Shown: positions 33,831 to 39,915 of the stretch, piece by piece
Layout of the letters: every line of letters starts with the position of its first letter
How positions within the stretch are numbered: the first letter of the stretch is position 1
NCBI RefSeq assembly: GCF_010548275.1
Contig: NZ_JAAGLT010000049.1
Span: 1-39,915, forward strand
From: Streptomyces sp. SID12488
Lineage (GTDB): Bacteria; Actinomycetota; Actinomycetes; Streptomycetales; Streptomycetaceae
DNA length: 39,915 nt
Reading direction: 5' to 3'
Notes under the pieces: model-generated
The model's database searches: none
Seen by the model: the letters and a program-made list of their open reading frames with translations, nothing else
Told to the model about the DNA's origin: nothing
Translations under genes and position numbers: made by a program

Positions 33831-34949
33831 TTGACCAGCACCGGAGCCGGTATATCGGCGATCGCCCTGGAGTTTCCGACCCATGTCCGCCGCAACGACT
33901 TCTGGGAGCGGAACCACCCCGAACTGGTGGCCAACAAGGACAACGGGACCTATCTACGTGTGGTCGCCTCAAGTGACGGGACCGAAACGGACAACGCTTT
34001 CGACATCGAGCGCAGGCCGTACCTGTCCGATACGTTCCGCGGCGCACGGGAACGGCGGGTGATCGCGGCGGAAGAGACAGCCATCGATCTGGAGCAGAGG
34101 GCGCTGCAGGGGCTCTGCCGCGCGCGGGGTATCGACCCTGCCGAACTGGACGCGGTCATGGTCCACTCATGGCTGCCCGACACCCTCGGACCGCAGAACG
34201 CCGCCCACCTGACCGCACGGCTGGGACTCCGCGTGCCCGCATGGAACTTCGAGTCCGCGTGCAACTCTGTGCTGGTCGGCCTGCAGACCGCCGCAGCGCT
34301 GGTGCGCGCCGGCGACTACGAGCGGATCGCCCTCATCACGTCGATCACGTCGTCCAGAAACGTCGACCCGAGCAGCACCCTGTCGTGGTTCCTGGGCGAC
34401 GGGTGCGGCGCGCTGCTCATCGAGCGCTGTCCGACCGGTCGGGGGATCATCTCGTCGAAGGTGATCGGCACGCAGGAGACGTGCGGCGTCGCGGAATTCC
34501 TGATGGAGGTCGACGAGATGGAGGCCGATGACCACATCCGGACGCCGAGGATCAGGATGCGGATGGAGAACACCGCCGCGGGCAGGATCATGCGGGACAA
34601 CGCCGAGCAACAGCTCACGACCTGCGTTCGCGGCGCACTCGACAAGGCCGGGTACACGATCGACGACGTCGACTTCCTCGTCGTCAACACACCGGTCGCG
34701 TGGTTCGCCGCGTTCTGCGCCAGGGCGTTGGGCGTCGATCCGGCGAAGACCGTCAGCACCTTCGGCACCTATGCGAACATCGGCCCCGTCCTGACGACCG
34801 CCAATCTGTTCGAAGCGGCCAGCACGGGCAGGATCAAGGCGGGCGATGTCGTCGTCCTGTTCGGGATCGGCTCGGTGTCCACGGCCGGAGCGGCCGTCGT
34901 GGTGTGGGGTGACGATGTCGCCCTCGGCCCCCACCCCGTATCAGGCTGA
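33831..34949 (+). CDS. KAS III-like (FabH-type) condensing enzyme lacking the usual His
   Basis: A 372-residue thiolase-fold protein starting at TTG 33831 (AAGGAG 9 bases upstream). The N-half reads IDLEQRALQGLCRARGIDPA and AVMVHSWLPDTLGPQNAAHL. The nucleophile is C144 in WNFESACNSVLVGLQTAAAL. LSWFLGDGCGALLIE gives the family GDGxGA. In the C-half, FabH has an FIPHQAN His; here the aligned stretch is FLVVNTPVAWF, with T287 at that point. The Asn of RYGNTSA is kept as N316 (TYANIGP). A Cys-x-Asn set without His suggests acyl transfer or a condensation that does not decarboxylate malonyl units. Pairing with the ThDP enzyme hints at a specialised ketone or acyloin pathway. Confidence 0.84.
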   Translation: MTSTGAGISAIALEFPTHVRRNDFWERNHPELVANKDNGTYLRVVASSDGTETDNAFDIERRPYLSDTFRGARERRVIAAEETAIDLEQRALQGLCRARGIDPAELDAVMVHSWLPDTLGPQNAAHLTARLGLRVPAWNFESACNSVLVGLQTAAALVRAGDYERIALITSITSSRNVDPSSTLSWFLGDGCGALLIERCPTGRGIISSKVIGTQETCGVAEFLMEVDEMEADDHIRTPRIRMRMENTAAGRIMRDNAEQQLTTCVRGALDKAGYTIDDVDFLVVNTPVAWFAAFCARALGVDPAKTVSTFGTYANIGPVLTTANLFEAASTGRIKAGDVVVLFGIGSVSTAGAAVVVWGDDVALGPHPVSG

Positions 34950-34991
34950 ACCGGCACGCGTGCCTGGGCCGAGGAGTGAGAGATCGTCCCG

Positions 34992-35798
34992 TTGAACCGG
35001 GCGGCCGATCCGCTGGACATCGTGTGGTCCCGGCCCCTCCCCGAGGGCGCGCAGCCGTCCACGGTGACCGTGTCCCAGGACGCGGCCGGACGCTGGTTCG
35101 TCTCGATGCTGTGCGACGACAGGCCGGCCATGCCCGGGCCGGTCAGCACGGGCGTTGGTATCGACGCCGGTGTCACCAGCCTGGTGACACTCTCCACCGG
35201 GGAGAAGGTCACCAACCCGAAGTTCGAGCGCAAGGACCGTGCCCGGCTCGCCAGGGCTCAGCGTGACCTTGCCCGCAAGGCCAAGGGTGACGGGAGCAAC
35301 CGGGCCAAGGCCCGGCGCAAGGCTGCCAAGGTCCATGCCCGGATCTCCGACCGGCGCCGGGACTTCCTGCACAAGCTGACCACCCGACTCGTTCGTGAGA
35401 ACCAAACGATCGTGATCGAGGACCTGACCGTACGCAACATGGTCAAGAACCACTCGCTCGCCCGAGCCGTCTCGGACGCGAGCTGGACCGAGATGCGGTC
35501 CATGCTGGAGTACAAGGCAGGCTGGTACGGGCGTGAGGTGATCGCCGTGGACCGGTGGTTCCCCTCGTCCAAGCTGTGCTCCCACTGCGGCACCTTGCAG
35601 GGCAGGATGCCGTTGAACGTCCGTACCTGGAGGTGCGACAACTGCGGGACGACCCACGACCGGGACGTCAACGCGGCGAAGAACATTCTGGCCGAGGGGC
35701 TCTCGGTGACAGTCTGTGGAGCTGGTGTAAGACCTCAACGGAGTACTCCGGGCGGGCAGTCGGCGACGAAGCAGAAAACCCCACGGCGCGAGCCGTAG
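34992..35798 (+). CDS. tnpB: TnpB (IS200/IS605 family), 5'-truncated, nuclease core intact
   Basis: The frame gives 268 residues against about 380-400 for full-length TnpB. It begins within the WED-like part (PLDIVWSRPLPEGAQPSTVT). The RuvC residues are all present: D58 (GVGIDAGVTSL), E143 (IVIEDLTVRNM) and D225 (HDRDVNAAKNILAEGL). The zinc finger is CSHC and CDNC (C196, C199, C215, C218). About 120 N-terminal residues that bind the guide RNA and target motif are missing. TTG 34992 has only a distant GAGGAG. The break comes 42 bases after the KAS III-like gene, so the left end of the element was lost there. No TnpA is present. Confidence 0.88.
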   Translation: MNRAADPLDIVWSRPLPEGAQPSTVTVSQDAAGRWFVSMLCDDRPAMPGPVSTGVGIDAGVTSLVTLSTGEKVTNPKFERKDRARLARAQRDLARKAKGDGSNRAKARRKAAKVHARISDRRRDFLHKLTTRLVRENQTIVIEDLTVRNMVKNHSLARAVSDASWTEMRSMLEYKAGWYGREVIAVDRWFPSSKLCSHCGTLQGRMPLNVRTWRCDNCGTTHDRDVNAAKNILAEGLSVTVCGAGVRPQRSTPGGQSATKQKTPRREP

Positions 35799-35831
35799 GA
35801 ATCCCCCTCCTTCAGGAGGGGAGGATGTCAA
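35700..35831 (+). ncRNA. putative omega-RNA scaffold and IS605 right end
   Basis: In IS605-type elements the guide RNA overlaps the tnpB 3' end and finishes at the right end. Here CCCCTCC (35804-35810) and GGAGGGG (35815-35821) form a stem with loop TTCA, followed by AGGATG and TCAA at 35828-35831, the kind of right-end cleavage motif known for IS608. The guide would then be read from 35832 onward. The 5' limit is a guess. Confidence 0.42.
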
Positions 35832-35869
35832 CCCACCGCACACGGACCGGGCCGGGCAGGGCTGTCAGC

Positions 35870-36340
35870 TCAACAGGCGATGACGTACCAGACCGGGGTC
35901 CAGAACACGTCATTCCTTGCGGGAGCGTCGATGGAGAACATCCAGGCGCCGTTCACGTCGTAGAAGTGCGCCCTGGTGCCCGGCGTCTGGTTGTTGTGGA
36001 GGGAGCCCCAGCCCACGAGGTTGGGCAGGGTGTACGTCGTGCTGCACGTGGTGTAGTCGAATCTGTTGCCGTTCCCGCCCATCCCGCACACGTAGTAGTA
36101 CGCGCAGTTCAGCGTGGCAGCGGCCGAGCCGGACCTGGCTGTTGCGGGTTCGACGGCGTTCTTCATCTGGGCCGCCGTCAGCGACGGCTGCCTAGCCTGC
36201 CCGGAGGTGAGGATGGCCGTGGTGACCGTGGTGCCCGTAGTGCTGTCGGTGTGGGCGGCGGCTGGACTGCTGAGCCCGATCGTCGAGGTCGCGATCGCGG
36301 CTGCCGCGAACAGTGCCGCGGCCAACTTGCGTAGTGTCAT
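35870..36340 (-). CDS. small secreted protein, possibly peptidase-inhibitor-like
   Basis: A 156-residue precursor. The ATG at 36340 has an excellent GGAGGGG 8 bases upstream and opens a Sec signal peptide (MTLRKLAAALFAAAAIATST to SSPAAA, about 29 residues). The mature part has a Thr-rich stretch (TDSTTGTTVTTAILTSG), then a Cys-containing beta-rich domain: LNCAYYYVCGMGGNGNRFDY, TTCSTTYTLPNLVGWGSLHN, NQTPGTRAHFYDVNGAWMFS, TPVWYVIAC. The GGNGNRF and WGSLHNNQ features recall the peptidase inhibitor I36 or crystallin-like group of Streptomyces secreted proteins, but the match is loose. Four cysteines could form two disulfides. It is monocistronic. Confidence 0.7.
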   Translation of the reverse strand: MTLRKLAAALFAAAAIATSTIGLSSPAAAHTDSTTGTTVTTAILTSGQARQPSLTAAQMKNAVEPATARSGSAAATLNCAYYYVCGMGGNGNRFDYTTCSTTYTLPNLVGWGSLHNNQTPGTRAHFYDVNGAWMFSIDAPARNDVFWTPVWYVIAC

Positions 36341-36915
36341 GAGAAATCCCCTCCGTGTGCCCGTCAACTCGCGCTTTCGGGTGTAGCGGTCGGTGTCCCT
36401 CACCTTCGAACACGCTGGCCGAACAAACAACCCCTGAACGCGTGACGCAACTGTCGGACGTGAACTGCAGGATCAGAGAGCGGGGGGGCGCGTCCTCGAA
36501 GAGGTGAGTGCTGGAGCCGAGGAGCAAGGGGCCGGCTGCATCGCTCTCAACAGGCTCTGGTCCATATGGTGTGTTGCAACCACTCTCCGTGCCGGCACTG
36601 TCCCGGCAGCGCCTCTGCACGGTGAACCATGCCTGTCCTGAAAGGCACGCGGGAGCTGACCAGCGAGCCGGTTCGTAGGCGAAGTCGACCGTTTCGGTGA
36701 GGCGGTCGTTGGCCGTATGGCGGCGGAGGCCGCTCCGGTAGGTTTTGAGCCAGTGGTCCGGGTGTTGGGACGGTCCCCGTCAGACAGGCAGATGCGCAGG
36801 CCCGGGCGAGCCGACTGAAGCCCAGCCAGGGACAACTTGTCCGCGGTTAAAGTCGGCCTTCATCCGCTCTCCGGTTCGCGCCAGGATGGGTGTGTCGAAC
36901 AGGGGAGGTCGGACG
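36341..36915. other. 575-base gap without a confident gene
   Basis: It holds the promoter regions of the secreted protein (minus) and the XRE regulator (plus). On the minus strand near 36660-36760, HWLKTYRSGLRRHTANDRL and TETVDFAYEPARW read like protein and may be a relic, but I cannot assign a family. Confidence 0.4.
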
Positions 36916-37743
36916 ATGGACCGGGTGTTGCTGGCGGATTTTCTTCGCGCGCGTCGTGAGGTGTTGCAGCCGGAGGATGTCGGGCTTCCTCGTGGGCAGC
37001 GGCGTCGTACCGGTGGGTTGCGGCGTGAGGAGGTGGCGGCGTTGGCCGGTATGTCGGCCGACTACTACAGCCGGATCGAGCAGCGGCGTGGTCCGGCCCC
37101 GTCGGAGCGGATGCTCGTCGCGCTGGCTCGGGCGTTGCGGCTCAATCTGAGCGAGCGTGACCACCTCTTCACCCTCGGCGGGATCGCGGCGCCCCGGCGG
37201 ATCGTGCGTGATGACCATGTGGGTCCCACGATGATGCGGATCGTCGCCGGCCTCTCGGACGTGCCCGCCATCGTGCTGTCACGGTTCGGTGAGGCGCTTT
37301 TGCAGACACCTCCGGCGGTTGCGCTGCTCGGTGACTTCACCTGCTACTCGGGTCTGTCCCGGTACCTGGTCTACCGCTGGTTCACTCATGACCCGCAGGT
37401 CCGCGGCCTGTACCCCGTCGAGGATCATTCGCTGCGGGGCAGGGTGTTCGCCGCGGAGATCCGGGAGGCCTACACGGCCGATCCCACGGGTAGGGCTGGT
37501 GAGATCGTCGCGGCTCTGCTCGATGCCAGTCCCGAGTTCGCGGAGATCTGGCGGTTGCACGAGGTGGGGGTGACCCATCACCACGACCTCAAGCGTTACC
37601 TGCACCCCGAGCTGGGGGAACTGGAGCTCTACTCCGAGATGCTGGTGGATCCCGAGCAGTGCCAGACGCTGCTGGTCTTCACCGCCACGCCCGGCTCCCC
37701 TAGCCATCGCAAACTCCAACTCCTGGCCGCTGTCACCCCTTAG
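36916..37743 (+). CDS. XRE-family regulator with MmyB-like ligand domain
   Basis: A 275-residue regulator; the ATG at 36916 follows GGGGAGG by 7 bases, which excludes the longer upstream frame. The N-terminal Cro/C1-type helix-turn-helix reads FLRARREVLQPEDVGLPRGQ, RRTGGLRREEVAALAGMSAD and YYSRIEQRRGPAPSERMLVA. From about 95 comes the MmyB-like PAS-type domain (LSDVPAIVLSRFGEALLQTP, DFTCYSGLSRYLVYRWF, LVFTATPGSPSHRKLQLLAA). This family often sits beside oxidoreductase genes and senses small ligands. The oxidoreductase 117 bases downstream is the likely target, with a 10-bp-arm inverted repeat between them. Confidence 0.9.
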   Translation: MDRVLLADFLRARREVLQPEDVGLPRGQRRRTGGLRREEVAALAGMSADYYSRIEQRRGPAPSERMLVALARALRLNLSERDHLFTLGGIAAPRRIVRDDHVGPTMMRIVAGLSDVPAIVLSRFGEALLQTPPAVALLGDFTCYSGLSRYLVYRWFTHDPQVRGLYPVEDHSLRGRVFAAEIREAYTADPTGRAGEIVAALLDASPEFAEIWRLHEVGVTHHHDLKRYLHPELGELELYSEMLVDPEQCQTLLVFTATPGSPSHRKLQLLAAVTP

Positions 37744-37804
37744 CGGTTTTCGGCTTCCTCACACCCCTGAGCATCGTTTCGGAGTCGAAGCGTGCTCCAA
37801 CCAC

Positions 37805-37828
37805 AACTGATTCAAATCTGAATCAGTT
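37805..37828. promoter_or_regulatory. operator candidate with 10-bp perfect arms
   Basis: AACTGATTCA (37805-37814) and TGAATCAGTT (37819-37828) pair perfectly across AATC, 32 bases upstream of the oxidoreductase start. The site lies where it would overlap the promoter, consistent with repression. Confidence 0.7.
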
Positions 37829-37859
37829 CGTTCCTGCATTGTGAAAGTTGAGGCATGCC

Positions 37860-38798
37860 ATGAAGGCAGTGCGTTTCCACGAGTACGGCACCCCGGACGT
37901 CCTGCGCTACGAGGAGGTGGAACAGCCGGTTCCCGGCATCGGAGAGGTCCGGATCCGGGTGGCCGCGACATCGTTCAACCCGGTCGACGGCAACATCCGT
38001 GCCGGCTTCATGCAGGGCCCCATCCCGGTGGCTCTGCCTCACACCCCCGGCATCGACGTCGCCGGCACGGTCGACGCGCTGGGCGAGGACGCGGACGGCG
38101 TCGAGATCGGTGACCGGGATGTCGGATTTCTGCCGATGACCGGCGCCGGCGCGGCTGCGGAATACGTCCTCGCACCGACTGGGATCCTGACGCCGGCGCC
38201 CACGAGCATTCCGCTGGTCGATGCCGGCGGGTTGCCGTTGGTCGGCCTCACCGCCTGGCAGGCCCTCTTCGACCATGCCGGGCTGACCGCCGGCCAGCGC
38301 GTGCTGATCAACGGCGCGGGCGGCTCGGTCGGCGGCTACGCCGTACAGCTGGCCAAGCACGCTGGCGCCCACGTGATCGCCACGGCCGGGCCGCGCAGCA
38401 GCGAGCGTGTCAAGGCGGCCGGCGCCGATGAAGTTCTCGGCCACGGTCTTCCCGAACTGGCTGAGCCGGTCGACGTCGTGCTCAACCTCGCGCCGGTCGA
38501 TCCGGCGCAGCTGGCCGCGCTGGCCGGTGTGGTCCGCGACGGCGGTGTCGTGGTGAACACGACGGTGTGGATGCCCGCTCCGTCCGACGAGGAACGCGGC
38601 GTGCGCGGTATCGACCTCTTCGTCAACAGCGACGCCGCCCAGCTGGCGCAGCTGGTGGCACTGGTCGACTCCGGCGAGCTGCGCGTCGACATCGCCCGGC
38701 GGGTGCCACTGGCCGACCTGCCGGCCCTGCATGCCGAAGCCGCCGCGGGCCCGATATCCGGAAAGGCCATCGTCCTTCCCCCCGACTCGTTCGCCTAG
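37860..38798 (+). CDS. MDR-type NADP-dependent quinone/zinc-less oxidoreductase
   Basis: A 312-residue medium-chain reductase; the ATG at 37860 follows GAGG by 6 bases. The GroES-like half reads MKAVRFHEYGTPDVLRYEEV, ATSFNPVDGNIRAGFM and LPHTPGIDVAGTVDALGED. The Rossmann half has LTAWQALFDHAGLTAGQRVL and INGAGGSVGGYAVQLAKHAG (about residues 149-168), then AGADEVLGHG. The zinc-binding Cys residues of alcohol dehydrogenases are absent, as in quinone or enone reductases. ISGKAIVLPPDS is the usual C-terminal end. It probably reduces electrophilic carbonyls or quinones and is likely induced through the palindrome upstream. Confidence 0.88.
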   Translation: MKAVRFHEYGTPDVLRYEEVEQPVPGIGEVRIRVAATSFNPVDGNIRAGFMQGPIPVALPHTPGIDVAGTVDALGEDADGVEIGDRDVGFLPMTGAGAAAEYVLAPTGILTPAPTSIPLVDAGGLPLVGLTAWQALFDHAGLTAGQRVLINGAGGSVGGYAVQLAKHAGAHVIATAGPRSSERVKAAGADEVLGHGLPELAEPVDVVLNLAPVDPAQLAALAGVVRDGGVVVNTTVWMPAPSDEERGVRGIDLFVNSDAAQLAQLVALVDSGELRVDIARRVPLADLPALHAEAAAGPISGKAIVLPPDSFA

Positions 38799-38859
38799 GC
38801 CGCATCGCCCTTCACAGCGTGCTGCCGCCGGCGTGCTCCCTGCGCGTGACGCAGCCCTG

Positions 38860-39048
38860 GGACGCTCGTACAGGCCCGGCGGCTCTGGTCATCGAGACGG
38901 CGACCAGCTGTTCCTTCGACGCGCAGTTCCACATCACCAGGCCGCGGGCGACGCCGGCCCGCCGGGCGATCTCCCGGATGATGGCGCGGCTGTCACCGCG
39001 TTCGGTGACCGCGGAGCGTCCGGCCTGAAAGATGGCCGCCTCACTCAC
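38860..39048 (-). pseudogene. TetR-family regulator, DNA-binding fragment
   Basis: ERGDSRAIIREIARRAGVAR and GLVMWNCASKEQLVAVS is the TetR helix-turn-helix (normally GxVYxHFxSKEEL, here with an altered WNCAS). The stretch before it lacks the usual ILxAAxxLF start, and the ligand domain is missing. The frame ends in unrelated residues. Confidence 0.62.
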
Positions 39049-39178
39049 ATCAGGATCCCGTCGTTCTCTGATCAGGTTCTCCGCACTCGCCGACCCGGCG
39101 CACAGCGGTCATCGACAACGTTGATTCCACTCATGCCGCGACGGTCATCAGTGCCGTCGCCAGTCATCGGAGCACCTC

Positions 39179-39793
39179 GTGAACCTCGAACCACTGACCC
39201 CCGAGAACACTGCGGTTGTCCTGGTGGACCACGCCGTCGGTTTCGCCAACGTGCTGCGGTCGCACGACACGGCGGAGCACATCAACAACGTGGTCGGACT
39301 GGCAAAGACAGCCCTGTGGTACGAAAGCGGCCTGGTCGTGACCAACGGTCGGCCCGACAAGCCGTCCGGGCCGCTCTACCCGCAACTGAAGGAGACGATC
39401 GGGGACCACCCCGTGGTCGAGCGGGGCGGCAACTTCAACGGCTTTCTGGACGCGGACTTCGCACGAGCCGTACGCGAGACCGGGCGTCGCAAGCTCGCCA
39501 TCGCTGGGGTGTCCACCGAGGGATGCGTCCTGCAGACCGTGCTGGGCGCGCTGCGCGAGGACTACGAGGTCTACCTGGTCGTTGATGCCACAGCGAGTCT
39601 GACAGTCGAAACCCACGCCGTCGCGGTCGAGCGCATGATGCAGGCCGGCGCTTCCCCGGTCACCTGGTTCTCCCTGGCCGGGGAGTTCACCGTGGACCAT
39701 CGTTCCGCGACCGCACCCCACTTCCAGCGGCTGATGCGCGAGCACGTGCCGACCATGGCCATAGGTGTCCAGTCCTACCTGTCCGCCCTCTAG
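39179..39793 (+). CDS. YcaC-like isochorismatase-family cysteine hydrolase
   Basis: A 204-residue protein from GTG 39179 with GGAG 6-8 bases upstream. It follows YcaC closely in order: ENTAVVLVDHAVGFANVLRS (D17), GLAKTALWYESGLVVTNGRP, KPSGPLYPQLKETIGDHPVV, ERGGNFNGFLDADFARAVRE, AIAGVSTEGCVLQTVLGALR (nucleophile C116), DATASLTVETHAVAVERMMQ and AGASPVTWFSLAGEFTVDHR. The Asp and Cys of the Asp-Lys-Cys triad are clear; the Lys position is represented by Arg in VVERGGN. YcaC-type enzymes are cytosolic amidase-like hydrolases of unknown substrate. It could share a pathway with the oxidoreductase upstream, but it is separated by the TetR relic. Confidence 0.85.
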   Translation: MNLEPLTPENTAVVLVDHAVGFANVLRSHDTAEHINNVVGLAKTALWYESGLVVTNGRPDKPSGPLYPQLKETIGDHPVVERGGNFNGFLDADFARAVRETGRRKLAIAGVSTEGCVLQTVLGALREDYEVYLVVDATASLTVETHAVAVERMMQAGASPVTWFSLAGEFTVDHRSATAPHFQRLMREHVPTMAIGVQSYLSAL

Positions 39794-39915
39794 GCCGTGT
39801 TTTGGAAGTCGCGGGCGGCTAGCCAGATGATGAGGCCGCTCGCGATTCGGCCGATGCCGTGCTCAGTGGTCACGTGGTGTTCGCGGCGGGTGGTGTCGCG
39901 GCGGACCATCTCGTA
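39794..39915 (-). CDS. possible C-terminal tail of a transposase (cut by window edge)
   Basis: The minus strand is open from the right edge to a TAG that overlaps the stop of the YcaC-like gene. It reads YEMVRRDTTRREHHVTTEHG and IGRIASGLIIWLAARDFQ to NTA. The tone is that of a transposase C-terminus, but I cannot identify the family. Confidence 0.3.

Noticed and set aside
35832..35851. Declaring a definite guide target for the TnpB RNA
   Set aside because: The scaffold end and guide length cannot be fixed without transcript data; the N-terminus of TnpB is missing.
1..39915. CRISPR array, tRNA or rRNA genes
   Set aside because: No spaced direct repeats of CRISPR size and no cloverleaf or rRNA-like conserved stretches were noticed; the short tandem arrays have no spacers.

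Overview
The window reads as high-GC actinobacterial DNA, most likely an accessory chromosome arm or linear plasmid of a Streptomyces. The support is GC-rich third codon positions, GTG/TTG starts with strong GGAGG-type ribosome binding sites, Tat and Sec signal peptides, many RICIN/CBM13 secreted enzymes, and a relic of tpg, the telomere terminal-protein gene of linear Streptomyces replicons.

Layout. 1-3200 is a graveyard: an IS110 tail, an NTF2-like gene, an internally deleted IS256 transposase, an orphan MazF/PemK toxin, and fragments of two alpha/beta hydrolases and an extradiol dioxygenase. 3200-6364 is a secreted S8 protease whose stop codon sits in an 8-bp tandem repeat. 6662-9800 holds the tpg relic, an orphan Tat-exported solute-binding protein and shuffled pieces of an MBL-fold/SnoaL-like operon. 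10109-23229 is a hemicellulose and glycan degradation island: GH43-RICIN (frameshifted), SGNH-RICIN, GH62-RICIN, a GH43 relic, GH43-CBM6, an SDR relic, a frameshifted FadR-type regulator and a divergent GH29 fucosidase. 23400-28000 is mostly decayed (MarR, DUF4291, IS5 and IS110 relics) with three apparently intact small genes. Then come a RecQ-type helicase (28034-29716), a dead IS3 element carrying an in-frame 9-bp repeat expansion (30431-31673), a ThDP enzyme plus KAS III-like pair (31966-34949), a 5'-truncated TnpB with an IS605 right end, a small secreted protein, and an XRE regulator, MDR oxidoreductase and YcaC-like hydrolase at the right edge.

How it works together. The glycosidase block would act outside the cell on arabinoxylan-type and fucosylated polymers. 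A near-palindrome shared by the GH43 and GH62 promoters suggests a common regulator, and two palindromes lie between the FadR-type regulator and the fucosidase. The strongest candidates for something undescribed are the ThDP/KAS III-like pair, whose condensing enzyme lacks the usual His and which has a 14-bp perfect palindrome upstream, the shared GH operator, and the (Glu-Val-His)8 expansion in the transposase.

About twenty coding relics are broken by truncation, frameshift or nonsense. All family assignments come from reading the sequence; no database search was run.
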